From contig CM044868.1 of the NCBI GenBank assembly GCA_024500155.1, forward strand, positions 44,428,165 to 44,492,164: a stretch of DNA of 64,000 nucleotides, read 5' to 3'. The notes under the pieces were generated by a model, which was given only the letters and a program-made list of their open reading frames with translations, had not been told where the DNA came from and did no database searches. The translations under genes were made by a program, and so were the position numbers. The DNA comes from Chenopodium formosanum. Its lineage: Eukaryota > Streptophyta > Magnoliopsida > Caryophyllales > Amaranthaceae. Positions 41,786-54,026 of this stretch are shown piece after piece (within the stretch, counting starts at the first letter, position 1; each line of letters starts with the position of its first letter).

Positions 41786-43764
41786 TCATTGTAGAAAGGG
41801 TAGCTTCTCCTCTCTAGGTTGGCGATTTAGGGGCAAGGGGGTGGCTTCTTTTTTCTTGGGCACCTCAACATTTTGTTCCTTTTCAACACTCAATGGTTCA
41901 TTGGGTTTTTCACCCTCATTCTCTAACTCCCCCTCTTCTTGGGGTTCTTCCTCAACTAAAGGGTCACTCCCTACTACCTTCCTACTCCTAGTTGTCACGA
42001 CATACAAAGGTTTTGGGTTGACTCCTTGACTTGGGATGTGAGAAGAAGAAGAAGAAGAAGAAGAAGAAGAAGAAGAAGAAGAAGAAGAAGAAGGGGATGA
42101 ATTAGATGCAACTTGAGCAATTTGGGTCTCAAGCATTTTCATATGATCATTGGTTTGTTTTTGGGCCTTTTCATGTTTCTTTCGATCCTCCTCATGCATT
42201 TTCAAAAGAGCATCTAATTTAGCCATCACGGGATCAATTGGAGGGGCTTCAAGTTGAAGGTTGTTGAGGTGGAGGAAGTTGGGGTTGATGGAAACCCGAA
42301 GGCCTATTAGTTTGGGTATAGTTAGAAACAAATTGGCCCCTATTGCCTCCGGTGCCTTGGTTAGGAACATTGCTTTGTTGATTATTTCCCATGTTACCTT
42401 GATCACCAAAATTTTGATTTTGATGGTCATGATATTGGGAATTAGGTTGTTGGTTTTGATTACCATACCCCCTTGGTTAGAGTAGCCTCTTCCATTGAAA
42501 TTGGAAGGGCCTCCCCCACCATGGTATTGGTTATCATAACCACCACCACTTTGTTTCCAACCACGGTTTCCACTTTGATTCCAGTTCCCCATTTGATTGG
42601 AGTTTGGCCTCAAATTCCCTACATTTCCCATTCTAGGAGCAAAATTCATAGCATTGACATTTTCCATAATATCATCATGTTCATGGGAAGGGGGTTGAAC
42701 TTCACAAGCATATACACAATGAGACGTATCATGATCATAGGTTTCACAATTAGAGCAAAACATGCATCCTTGGGGCATTGTATTGTAAGAAGAGGAGGAG
42801 GAAGTATCCATACCATTTCCTCCCTTGGTTGAAGGGGAGGTATTACCATGAGAGTTGAACCTTTCTTTCATCAATTCATCCATTTGCTTGGTCATTTTGG
42901 AGATTTGGGTAGAAAGGTTGTTGATTGCGTTGTCTTACTAGAAGTAGCATCCCTTTCTCTTTCGTACCAATCATCATAGTGCTTTGCGGCCTCCTCTATA
43001 GTACACTCCACTTCATGCTCTCATTTGTTCATGATTGGACCGTCGGCCGCGGCGTCTAGGCTTGTTCTTCCTTGAGGTGTGAGACCTCCATAGAAAGTGT
43101 GAATGAGTTGATACTTGGGTATCCCATGGTGTGGGCATTGACGTTGAAGCTCTTTGTATTGTTCCCATGCCGCACTTAGAGACTCACCACTCTTTTGGCG
43201 AAAACCTTGAATCAAAGACCGAGCCTCGGCGGTCTTCCTATGGTTATAAAACCTCCTCAAGAAAGCCGTAATCACTTGGTCCCATGTTATGAGAGAATTA
43301 GTGGGCACCTCCTTCTCTAGCCATTCTAGACCTCTCCCAATTAGCAAAAATGGAAACATTTTGAGGCAAATATATTCTTAAGTCACTCCATTGGCCTTTA
43401 TTGTGTCACAATATTTCTCAAACTCTTTTAAGTGCTCATGAGGACTCTCAAACTTTCCACCCGAGAATTGTTTCTTCTCAATCAAAACAATCAAATTAGG
43501 CTTGATCTCAAAATTGTTGGCTTGAGTAGTAGGAGTTAGGATCCCACTTTGCGCTCTAAAAGCTTCGGGGGCCCCAAGACGACTCAAAGGCGTATTCTCT
43601 TCCATTTTAGAATCTTCTTCACTCTCGAACTTATAGGTTGAGAAAGGGTTGATTTCCGAACTCAAAGATGAGTTAGGGCTATCTCTTCGAAGTAGGGACA
43701 AAGACCTTTCTAGCTCTGGATCGATGGGAATCAAAGATCTTGAACGGGTTCGTCCTCTATTCAT
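41786..43764 (-). pseudogene. Element C copy 1 gag
   Basis: Minus strand from ATG 43764 (MNRGRTRSRSL). Parts are 43764-43378, 43359-43021 (IGRGLEWLEKE, LRRFYNHRKTAEARSLIQGF, the retrotransposon gag core) and 42895-41786. The last part has CMFCSNCETYDHDTSHC, an Asn/Gly-rich stretch and a poly-Ser run coded by (GAA)n on the + strand at about 42044-42094. Stops or shifts at 43360-43377 and 42896-43020. About 100 bp near 43690 present in copy 2 is deleted here, in frame. Confidence 0.85.
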
Positions 43765-43881
43765 ACAACAAAGCTAAAAGAACATAAGCACTGACAAGTA
43801 ACAAAAGTAGCAAACACTAAAAATAAAAGATGAGATAGTCTCAAACAAGCAATGAAATAGCAATGGAAGCCATCTCACCGT

Positions 43882-43892
43882 CAACGACGCCA
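43882..43892 (-). other. Element C internal primer binding site (next to LTR2)
   Basis: Minus strand TGGCGTCGTTG, three bases from the end of LTR2. It resembles the tRNA-Asp type site (TGGCGCCGTTGCC) of Athila elements. Confidence 0.75.
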
Positions 43893-43895
43893 ATT

Positions 43896-44520
43896 TGACA
43901 AAGGAATAATTGCGTCATCAAATAACTATACCTAAATCAAATACAATTTATAACACTCGACTCAACCTATTACAAATATAGGGCAAGTCGAGGGGTCGAA
44001 CCACAGGGAAAAATGCATAAACACCGCATTCATTACCAAGAGTCTAAGCTATCTCGGAACAAGAAGTGTGAATAACTAAGAGATTAAACTAAGAACGAAA
44101 TGGATTAAAATTAATTTAACTAAGCACCAAGGGAAATGGGTAGATGTAGATGCCGCTTGATCATGCAATAACAAAGTAGAAAATCAATGGTAAACTAAAC
44201 ATGCATGAAAATCGAAGTAATGCCCAATCTAACCGCCTTCCGAGGTTAATAGGTTTTTCATAACATAGACTCTATGTTTCCACACTAGAACCATATATTA
44301 GAAGGTGCAATCGAAGAACTATCAATAGTAATGAATCTCAATTAAGTCAACTTCCGTTCCTTGTTAGCAAAGATTCACCTTTAATCAACTAACAATGTGC
44401 ATTTGCAAGAAGATCAAAGAATATCAAGCATGCAAAGACTTTAATCACCATTAACATAACCCCAACATTATAAGCATGAACAATTAGCAACTACACCATT
44501 CCCACACCCTTGGCCTAAGT
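43896..44520 (-). repeat. Element C LTR2, truncated
   Basis: About 625 bp matching the first part of LTR1 on the + strand, from TGACAAAGG to CACCCTTGGC. It then joins integrase sequence (ACGGCCCACTCC) at 44514-44521. In element direction it lacks the U3 part and promoter. The join has at most two or three bases of shared sequence, so it looks like illegitimate repair. Confidence 0.9.
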
Positions 44521-45498
44521 ACGGCCCACTCCACCTTGACCTAAGTTTGTCCAGGAAAAGATTCAAGCGGGAGTTGAATAGGAGGACTTTTTGGCCTTTG
44601 ACGAATACCTTCTTGACAATTTGAGCATCGTGCCAAGCCTTAGTCCGCGCCTTATACATGCTTGCGTTATCGTAGGCATTCATCCTCAACTCCTCTAACT
44701 CATTTAGCTCTAGAAGCCTTTGCTCACCCGCACTATGGAGATCAAAGTTGATTTGCTTGATTGCCCAATGCGTTCGATGCTCCATCTCTACGGGCAAATG
44801 ACAATTTTTCCCGTAGACAAGCTTGTAGGGAGTGGTCCCTATTGGAGTTTTGAAGGCGGTCCTATACGCCCATAAAGAATCAATGAGTTTGGTGGACCAA
44901 TCCTTCCTCGTCCTAGCAACCGTCTTCTCCAAAATCACCTTAAGCTCTCTATTGGTGACATCCGCTTGACCACTCGTTTGAGGGTGTTAAGCAAGCCCTC
45001 GCTTGTGAGACAGCCCATACTTATCAAGTAGTCGAACGAAGGTGTGGTGCTTGAAATGCGATCCCCCGTCACTAATTATTTCTCTTGGAACACCAAATCT
45101 TGGAAAGATCACTTTCTTGAAAAGATTGACCACCACCTTAGAGTAATTCGTTGGAGAAGCTACGGCCTCCGCCCACTTGAATACGTAGTCAACGGCAACC
45201 AAAATATACTTGTTCCCATGTGAAGAAATGAAAGGGCCCATGAAGTCTACAGCCCACACATTAAAACTTCAAGCTTAAGGATGGGGTTTTGCGGCATTTC
45301 ATCCCTTCTAGAAATATTCCCCATCCGTTGACATCTACCACAAGTCTTGACAAATATCCAAGCATCCTTGAATAGAGAAGGCCAAAAGAGCATAGATTGA
45401 AGGACCTTTGAGGCGGTCTTTTGAGACTCATATGCCCACCACAAGGAGAAGAGTGGCACATATGGAGAACACTTTGAACCTCGTCGTTGGGGACGCAT
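44521..45498 (-). pseudogene. Element C copy 2 integrase, 3' truncated
   Basis: Minus strand counterpart of 38203-39116 and 33120-33188. Core motifs (VDFMGPFISS, IISDGGSHF, then VILEKTVARTRKDW) are kept. Defects are a lost base near 45266 that shifts frame, a stop at 44987-44989 where copy 1 has Tyr, and the truncation at LTR2, which removes the last 60 residues or so. Confidence 0.88.
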
Positions 45499-47390
45499 CT
45501 CCTCAACAAACCATCGATCCGTCTCTTCAATAAAATGTGATCATCCCAAATGTATCTCTTGGCCTCGTGCTTGAGTTTTCGGCGTTGTAGCGAAGTGAAA
45601 TCAGGCGGTACGACACTACAAGCTAAGTAATTAACAATATCCGCATACCACGACTCCGATTTCACTTCAAGAACATATAGCACATTATCTCTTAGAGCGT
45701 CCTCTCTTGGAAAGCCATCATCTTCAAACCTTGCACCGCCCAACCTTGAAAGGTGATCCGCCACCACATTCTCGGCTCCCTTCTTATCTCTCATCTCATA
45801 ATCGAAGTCTTGGAGGACTAAAACCCATCTCAACAACCTTGGTTTAGCTTCCTTCTTCCCTATCAAATATTTGAGAGCTGCGTGGTCGGTATACACAATT
45901 GACTTAGAACCAATGAGGTAGGTTCTAAACTTCTCAAATGAATGGATAACCGCTAGGAACTCCTTCTCGGTAGTTCTGTAGTTTCGTTGGGCATCATTGA
46001 GAGTTTTAGACAAATAATGTATGACATGAAGTTTCACATCCTTTCGTTGTCCAAGAACCGATCCAATGGCCTCGTCGCTTGCATCGCACATGAGCTCAAA
46101 TGGAAGAGACCAATCCGGACCTTGGACAATAGGAGCGGTGCAAAGGGCTTCTTTCAACCTACAAAAGGACTTATGACAAGCATCATCAAACACAAACTCC
46201 TTATCTTGTTGCAATAGGGATGTGAGAGGCTTAGAAATCATTGAAAAATCTTTTATAAAGCGCCGATAGAACCCGCCATGGCCAAGAAAAGACCTCACTT
46301 CCCTCACGTTGGTGGGGGGAGGAAGTTTTTCAATGACCTCAACCTTGGCTCTATCAACCTCAATGTCGGCATGGGAAATTTTGTGTCCAAGAACAATCCC
46401 ACTTTCCACCATAAAGTGGCACTTTTCCCAATTCAACACGAGGTCAGCCCTCTCACACCTTTCTAAGCAATGAGATAAATTAGATAGACAATCTTCATAG
46501 GTGGCTCCTCCAACGGAGAAGTCATCCATGAAGACTTCTATCTCATCCTCAATCATATCACTAAAAATGGACCTCATGCAACGTTGGAATGTTGCAGGGG
46601 CATTACAAAACCCGAAAGGCATCCTACGATACGCATAAGTACCGTAGGGGCATGTGAAAGTCGGCTTCTCTTGATCCTTGGGGTCAATCGGGATTTGGAA
46701 AAATCCCGAGTAACCATCAAGGAAAGAATATAAGGAATGCTTTGTAAGCCTTTCCAAGATTTGATCAATGAACGATAGTGGAAAATGATCTTTGCATGTA
46801 CTTGTGTTAAGTTGGCGATAGTCAATACACATGCGCCAACCGGTAACAAGTCTAGTTGGTACTAGTTGATCATGATCAATTTTCACTACCGTCATGCCCC
46901 CTTTCTTAGGCACAACTTGCACGGGAGATACCCAATCACTATGAGCAATTGGGTAAATAATTCTCGCATCAAGAAGCTTAGCCACTTCCTTCCGCACAAC
47001 CTCTTGCATGGAAGGTTTAAGCTTTCTTTGCCTTTGCCTAACGGGTTTGGCATCTCCCTCTAGATCAATTTTGTGCATACATAAAGATGAACTAATACCT
47101 TTAATATCATCAATGGTATAACCCAAAGCTTTCTTGTGTTTTCTCAAAACATTGATCAAGAGGGAGGTTTGCTCCTCCGTTAGGTTAGAATTTACAATCA
47201 CGGGGAAAGACTTATCGGGACCAAGAAATGCATACCTCAAGCCCAATGGTAGAGGTTTCAAATCTACCTTTTGTGCTCCCTTACCATTAGGGATCTCTTC
47301 TCTTTCTTCAACTTGAAAGAGGTCATGAATGTAAGGAGCCTCTTCTTCCATGCTCGCATCCTTGCACTCTTTCTTGCTTTCCTCAAGCAA
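45261..47390 (-). pseudogene. Element C copy 2 reverse transcriptase and RNase H, 709-codon open frame
   Basis: Minus strand. The RT and RNase H are uninterrupted here: MCIDYRQLN, FLDGYSGFFQIPID, MPFGFCNAPATFQRCM, FMDD (46532-46521), CDASDEAIGSVLGQ, YTDHAALKYL and VVADHLSRL. It runs out of frame only after the RNase H, at the same lost A as in copy 1, so its last 60 codons are not native. Of the two copies it is the better preserved, and retains all catalytic residues of RT and RNase H that I recognise. Confidence 0.92.
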
Positions 47391-47435
47391 ATCCTCATAG
47401 AATTGTATGTCTTCTTTGTGAGTACCTATCTTTGA

Positions 47436-48164
47436 TTAATTCAACAACACACTTTCAAGAGTATCATTAGTAGCATGCAAGCAGGAGCGAGAAAATTCAT
47501 TAAGAACGGTATCAAAAACATCTACCCTAAAGCATTCACCACTTGAAGAGGGTTGTTGCATGACATTATTCAAATCAAACTCAATAGAATCATTGTCAAT
47601 CTTCAAGGATATCTTCCCCTCCTTCACATCAATGATAGCTCTAGAAGTAGCTAGAAATGGTCTACCCAAAATTATAGGAATCCTCTCATCCTCATCCATC
47701 TCTAGCACATAGAAATCCACGGGGAATGTGAACTTTCCTACCCTAAGGGGAATTTCCTCAACTTTGCCCATGGGAAACTCAACGGAACGGTCCGCTAGTT
47801 GGAGAGTAATGTTAGTGGGGGAGAGGGTTCCTACACTAAGTTTTTGGTAGACGGAATAGGGCATGAGACTCACACTTGCTCCTAAATCACACAAGGCTTT
47901 ATCAAATTCAATGCCATTGATAGAACAAGGGATTGAAAAGTTACCCGGATCTTTCAATTTGGTAGGAATTTTGTTGGAAAGAATTGCACTACAATTGGTG
48001 GTCAAACTCACCGTCTCACACTCCCTTCTCCCAGTCAAAAGGTCTTTCAAAAATTTGGAATAGAGGGGCATTTGCTTCATAGCATCAACAAAAGGGACGG
48101 AAATATGCAAATTCTTAATGACTTTCAAAAACTTCCCAAATTGGGCATCAAGTTTAGCTCTCAC
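47436..48164 (-). pseudogene. Element C copy 2 protease region
   Basis: Minus strand, 242 codons, near-identical to 41054-41782. CDLGASVSLMPYSVYQKL here keeps the Cys that copy 1 has changed to Tyr. The same bounding stops are present. Confidence 0.85.
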
Positions 48165-48167
48165 AAA

Positions 48168-50227
48168 TCATTGTAGAAAGGGTAGCTTCTCCTCTCTAGG
48201 TTGGCAATTTAGGGGCAAGGGGGTGGCTTCTTTTTTCTTGGGCACCTCAACATTTTGTTCCTTTTCAACACTCAATGGCTCATTGGGTTTTTCACCCTCA
48301 TTCTCTAACTCCACCTCTTCTTGGGGTTCTTCCTCAACTAAAGGGTCACTCCCTACTACCTTCCTACTCCTAGTTGTCACGACATACAAAGGTTTTGGGT
48401 TGACTCCTTGACTTGGGATGTGAGAAGAAGAAGAAGAAGAAGAAGAAGAAGAAGAAGAAGGGGATGAACTAGATGCAACTTTAGCAATTTGGGTCTCAAG
48501 CATTTTCATATGATCATTGGTTCGTTTTTGGGCCTTTTCATGTTTCTTTTGATCCTCCTCATGCATTTTCAAAAGAGCATCTAATTTAGCCATCACGGGA
48601 TCAATTGGAGGGGCTTCAAGTTGAAGGTTGTTGAGGTGGAGGAAGTTGGGGTTGATGGAAACCCGAAGGCCTATTAGTTTGGGCATAGTTAGAAACAAAT
48701 TGGCCCCTATTGCCTCCGGTGCCTTGGTTAGGAACATTGCTTTGTTGATTATTTCCCATGTTACCTTGATCACCAAAATTTTGATTTTGATGGTCATGAT
48801 ATTGGGAATTAGGTTGTTGGTTTTGATTACCATACCCCCTTGGTTAGAGTAGCCTCTTCCATTGAAATTGGAAGGGCCTCCCCCACCATGGTATTGGTTA
48901 TCATAACCACCACCACTTTGGTTCCAACCACGGTTTCTACTTTGATTCCAGTTCCCCATTTGATTGGAGTTTGGCCTCAAATTCCCTACATTTCCCATTC
49001 TACGAGCAAAATTCATAGCATTGACATTTTCCATAATATCATCATGTTCATGGGAAGGGGGTTGAACTTCACAAGCATATACACAATGAGACGTATCATG
49101 ATCATAGGTTTCACAATTAGAGCAAAACATGCATCCTTGGGGCATTGTATTGTAAGAAGAGGAGGAGGAAGTATCCATACCATTTCCTCCCTTGGTTGAA
49201 GGGGAGGTATTACCATGAGGGTTGAACCTTTCTTTCATCAATTCATCCATTTGCTTGGTCATTTTGGAGATTTGGGTAGAAAGGTTGTTGATTGCGTTGT
49301 CTTACTAGAAGTAGCATCCCTTTCTCCTTCGTACCAATCATCATAGTGCTTTGCGACCTCCTCTATAGTACACTCCACTTCATGCTCTCATTTGTTCATG
49401 ATTGGACCGTCGGCCGCGGCGTCTAGGCTTGTTCTTCCTTGAGGTGTGAGACCTCCATAGAAAGTGTGAATGAGTTGATACTTGGGTATCCCATGGTGTG
49501 GGCATTGACGTTGAAGCTCTTTGTATTGTTCCCATGACGCACTTAGAGACTCACCACTCTTTTGGCGAAAACCTTGAATCAAAGACCGAGCCTCGGCGGT
49601 CTTCCTATGGTTATAAAACCTCCTCAAGAAAGCCGTAATCACTTGGTCCCATGTTGTGAGAGAATTAGTGTGCACCTCCTTCTCTAGCCATTCTAGACCT
49701 CTCCCAATTAGCAAAAATGGAAACATTTTGAGGCAAATATATTCTTAAGTCACTCCATTGGCCTTTATTGTGTCACAATATTTCTCAAACTCTTTTAAGT
49801 GCTCATGAGGACTCTCAAACTTTCCACCCGAGAATTGTTTCTTCTCAATCAAAACAATCAAATTAGGATTGATCTCAAAATTGTTGGCTTGAGTAGTAGG
49901 AGTTAGGATCCCACTTTGCGCTCTAAAAGCTTCGGGGGCCCCAAGACGACTCAAAGGCGTATTCTCTTCCATTTTAGAATCTTCTTCACTCTCGAACTTA
50001 TAGGTTGAGAAAGGGTTGATTTCCGAACTCAAAGATGAGTTAGGGCTATCTAATTCTTCACTTGAGGGTGAAGAGGGTGGAGTATCTTCTAATTCTCTTA
50101 CTTATCTCATTGGAGAGTGAGAATTTCTACTCCTTTCTCTTGCTTCTCTTCGAAGTAGGGACAAAGACCTCTCTAGCTCTGGATCGATGGGAATCAAATA
50201 TCTTGAACGGGTTCGTCCTCTGTTCAT
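48168..50227 (-). pseudogene. Element C copy 2 gag
   Basis: Minus strand from ATG 50227. It retains the N-terminal segment lost from copy 1, but that segment carries an in-frame TAA near 50103. Further parts are 50032-49745, 49726-49388 (gag core) and 49262-48168 (Cys-His motif, poly-Ser run five codons shorter than in copy 1). Breaks between these parts coincide with those of copy 1. Confidence 0.85.
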
Positions 50228-50342
50228 ACAACAAAGCTAAAAGAACGTAAGCACTGAAAAGTAACAAAAGTAGCAAACACTAAAAATAAAAGATGAGATA
50301 GTCTCAAACAAGCAATAAAAAATAGTAATGAAAGCCATCTCA

Positions 50343-50357
50343 CAGGCAACGACGCCA
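50343..50357 (-). other. Element C primer binding site (next to LTR3)
   Basis: Minus strand TGGCGTCGTTGCCTG, three bases after the end of LTR3 in element direction; tRNA-Asp type. Confidence 0.8.
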
Positions 50358-50360
50358 ATT

Positions 50361-51653
50361 TGACAAAGAAATAATTGCGTCATCAAACAACTACACCTAA
50401 ATCAAATACAATTTATAACACTCAACTCAACCTATTACAAATATAGGGCAAGTAGAGGGGTCGAACCACAGGGAGAAATGCATAAACACCGCATTTATTA
50501 CCTAGAGTCTAAGCTATCTCGGAACAAGAAGTGTGAATAACTAAGAGATTAAACTAAGAACGAAATGGATTAAAATTAATTTAACTAAGCACCAAGGGAA
50601 ATGGGTAGATGTAGATGCCGCTTGATCATGCAATAACAAAGTAGAAAATCAATGGTAAACTAAACATGCATGAAAATCGAAGTAAGGCCCAATCTAACCG
50701 CCTTCCGGGGTTAATCGGTTTTGCATAACATAGACTCTATGTTTCCACACTAGAACCATATATTAGAAGGTGCAATCAAAGAACTATCGATAGTAATGAA
50801 TCTCAACTAAGTCAACTTCTGTTCCTTGTTAGCAAAGATTCACCTTTAATCAACTAACAATGTGCATTTGCTAGAAGATCAAAGAATATCAAGCATGCAA
50901 AGACTTTAATCACCATTAACATAACCCCAACATTATAAGCATGAACAATTAGCAACTATACCATCCCCACACCCTTGGCTAAGTGACTACTCAGAAATGA
51001 TATTGAAGACAATATCAATCATCAAATCAACAAGCATCAACATGATCAATAAGCAAAGAAGGAAAATCAAAGCAAATAAGCAAAATAAAAAACAAAGGTA
51101 AAGAGAAAGAATAAGAGATTGCTCAACTTATATAGTCCGTACACAGCCAGCTGAGAAAAGGAGAGGTTTGACTGAACAATGGGAAGGTTCGGTCGGACTA
51201 CAGGGTAGGTTTGGCCGAACAATGGGTAGGTTCGGTCGAACCTCCCTGATCTTGGTCTGGTCGAACTTCTGTTGTTCGACCACTCCTGCAAAATTGCCAA
51301 ATTGCATCTTGTCCCTGCCTCGACGTTCGGCCGAACCACTGAGCAGGTTTGGCCACACCTTGGTTCGGCCACACCTTCAAGAGTTTCGGCCGAACCTCTT
51401 CTGAATCATACTTCTTGTAGCTTCCCTTGAGCTTAGCTTCCTCCTCTTGAAAATCCCGATGGTTCCTACAAAGCATAAGCATGAAAATCACAATAAAAAC
51501 AAAGCAAGAAGACTAAGAAAAGGGAAGATAGAGGAGAAAGAAAAGAGGAAGCAAAACTAAGTAAAAATGCTTAAAAAAAGGTCAAACAAGTGCAAATGAG
51601 GGGAGAATCCTTAGAGAAAAAGGATAAAAGAGTGGCATAAATGCCACTCATCA
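50361..51653 (-). repeat. Element C LTR3 (5' LTR in element direction)
   Basis: 1293 bp, TGACAAAG to CTCATCA. It matches LTR1 but lacks about 195 bp at 51125, immediately downstream of the TATATAAG box (51128-51135, minus strand). The GTTCGG word cluster is kept at 51160-51390. Confidence 0.92.
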
Positions 51654-51658
51654 GTTGT

Positions 51659-52970
51659 CTTTTCTTAAGATATGGGGATGTGAAGCATATGTCAAGAAAT
51701 TGATTTCTGACAAGGTTTACTTTGTGGGCTACCCAAAAGAAACCAAAGGGTATTACTTCTACAACAAATCGGAGAACAAAGTATTTGTTGCTCGCGATGG
51801 TGTCTTTTTCGAGAAGGAACACCTTTCCAAAATGACAAGTGGGAGGAAAATCGAACTCGACAAAGTTCGTGAGGATGAGCAACAAAATCAGAATGACAGT
51901 CAAAGTGCTCAAACAACATTTGTTGATCAAAATGTGCAAAGTCAAACCGACAATGCAAATGCTCAATCCATTACCCTACGTAGGTCTCAGAGGCCGAGAT
52001 CTCAACCTGATAGATATCTTCGTTTAGTATTAGTCGAGATATCAGAGGACGTCTTGATTATGGATGGAGATGAACTGGCAACCTATAAGCAAGCGATGGA
52101 AAGCACTGACTCTACTAAATGGCATGAGGCCATGAGATCTGAAATGGATTCCATGTTTGAAAATCAAGTCTAGGACTTAGTTGACTTGCCCGAAGGTTAC
52201 ACACCTATCGGATGTAAGTGGATTTTCAAGATGAAAACCGACAAAGATGGAAATGTATTCATTTACAAAGCTAGATTGGCGGCAAAAGGTTATAGATAAA
52301 TTCATGGTATTGATTACGATGAAACCTTTTCACCAGTCACAATGCTTAAATCCGTTTGGATCTTCCTAGCGATTGCTGCATATTATAACTATGAAATATG
52401 GAAGATGGACGTCAAAACCGCCTTCTTAAATGGTATTTTCGAAGAAACTGTGTACATGACACAGCCTGAAGGTTTTGTCGACCAAAACAATGCTGGGAAG
52501 GTTTGTAAGCTTCAGAAGTCCATTTATGGACTAAAGCAAGCTAGCAGAAGTTGGAATCTGCGATTCAATGAAGCCATTGGTAAGTTTGGTTTTATAAAGA
52601 ATTTAGATGAATCTTGTGTTTACAAGAAGGTCAGTGGGAGTGACATCACCTTCTTAGTCTTATATGTCGATGACATATTGCTCATTGGAAATAGAATTTC
52701 GTTGCTAGAGTCTATAAAGGCCTGGCTTGGAAAATGTTTCTTAATGAAAGACTTAGGAGAGGCTCAGTACATACTAGGCATCAAGATCTATAGGGATAGA
52801 TCAAAAAGGATGATTGGATTGAGTCAAAGTACTTATATTGATAAGGTACTTGCTCGATTTGGCATGGAAGGGGCCAAGAGAGGTCACCTGCCAATGTCAC
52901 ATGGCATGAACCCCGAGCAAGAAGCAATGTCCACAGACACCTGATGACCAGGAAAGAATGAATCTGATTC
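51659..52970 (+). pseudogene. Element A integrase end and reverse transcriptase
   Basis: Resumes the frame cut at 25844. FLKIWGCEAYVKKL is the integrase C-terminal segment, followed by an Asn/Gln linker, then copia RT: CKWIFKMKTDKDGN, KMDVKTAFLNG, YGLKQASRSWN, YVDDILLIGN (near 52666) and DLGEAQYILGIKI. Stops at 52171-52173 (TAG where Trp is usual) and near 52298 (TAA where Gln is usual), and TGA near 52942. It is cut by solo LTR G at 52976. Confidence 0.9.
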
Positions 52971-53499
52971 CATATTGTAGACACCTAAAAATGTCTCCCC
53001 AAAACCAAACCCGTTGATGAACACCTTTCACCGCCATTATAGGTCGAGTTGAGTATTTAATCTTTGGAGTCCTTAAATTCATGTTCTATTCATTATATTT
53101 CATGAACCAAACCAATTTCTAGCTCATTTCCCTAAACAATAACCTATTTTCCACTTTTCGTGTCCACATCGCAAAACTGAGAGATACTAATTTTATAAGT
53201 ATACAATTTTGATCCAATTATTAATTTTTTGGATATTCCTTTAAATAATCTTTCCAACCATATATCATAAGCCCAATTCCAAGCTATAACGAAAAAGATA
53301 TGAGCAAAACACTAAACTCGGACTAAAACCGACACCCTTCCACTAAAACGGCCATATCTTAAAATCTAAATATCATTTTGACTTGATTCTAATTGGGTTG
53401 GAAAGTAGACTTGATAAGCTTTCCAATGATATATTATATGACTTATTAAAAGTTACGGATCAAAAGTTATGATTATTTTAAAAATAGGTAAAAAACTGA

Positions 53500-53960
53500 A
53501 ATTACCGCGCAGCAGCAAAAATGCCGCGACACGGCAAAAGCTGACGTGTCACGGGGCTGATTCCCGTGACACGGTGCCCATTTTTGTATTTATGCACAAT
53601 TTTCTCCCGTGTCACGGGATTTTGCACCGTGTCATGGTGCAATTTCCCGTGTCACGGTGCCCATTCCGTGACACGGGGATATTCCATGTAATTTCCGCGT
53701 ACTTTTTACACCGTGACACGGCATACTGCACTGTGCCACGGTGGACAATGTCGTGTCACAGCATTTCTTCCCGTGTCACAGTGCACATCCCGTGCCACGA
53801 GATTGCTCCGTGTTTTCTCCGCGTAATCCCTAAACGCGTTTTCACTTCCCGTAACCTAATTATTTCCCGCGTCACTCAGTTTTTCCCCGTGTCACAGGAT
53901 CTTCCCCCGTCTGACGGTGCCTGTCACTGTGTCACGGTGCTCTTTGCCGTGACACGGTAT
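53500..53960. repeat. CCGTGTCACGG word cluster inside solo LTR G
   Basis: About fifteen variants of CCGTG(T/A)CACGG in 460 bp, for example CCCGTG-T-CACGGG at 53606-53618. The block has no counterpart in the sister LTR at 5544-7584, where the flanking sequences are continuous. Confidence 0.85.
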
Positions 53961-54018
53961 TATTTTTTAGGGTTTTTATCTTTTTAGGGTTCCGCGTGTT
54001 CCCTCTGCTCATTTTCCG

Positions 54019-54026
54019 TATAAATA
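54019..54026 (+). promoter_or_regulatory. TATA box of solo LTR G
   Basis: TATAAATA followed by GGACC, 60 bp downstream of the palindromic word cluster and matching the position in the sister LTR. Confidence 0.5.

Larger units (their letters stand above)
25850..51653 (-). mobile_element. Element C: three-LTR tandem Athila-type Ty3/gypsy array
   Basis: Minus strand, flanked by a perfect GTTGT duplication (25845-25849, 51654-51658) inside element A's integrase. In element order it is LTR3 (51653-50361), primer site, gag-pol copy 2, truncated LTR2 (44520-43896), primer site, gag-pol copy 1 interrupted by D, 3' region with an env-like ORF, polypurine tract and LTR1 (27337-25850). RT and gag sequence, the DLGAS protease and a 3' ORF place it in the Athila lineage. 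A single pair of target duplications shows that the array grew after or during one insertion. Confidence 0.93.

Noticed and set aside
25850..51653. Direct repeats spaced through the window as a possible CRISPR or satellite array
   Set aside because: The repeats are LTRs and duplicated gag-pol of an Athila element in plant DNA; spacing and content do not fit either.
53469..53987. 172-codon frame in solo LTR G
   Set aside because: Covers the CCGTGTCACGG word cluster; the repetitive His/Arg/Val/Thr text reflects the DNA repeat, and the sister LTR lacks it.
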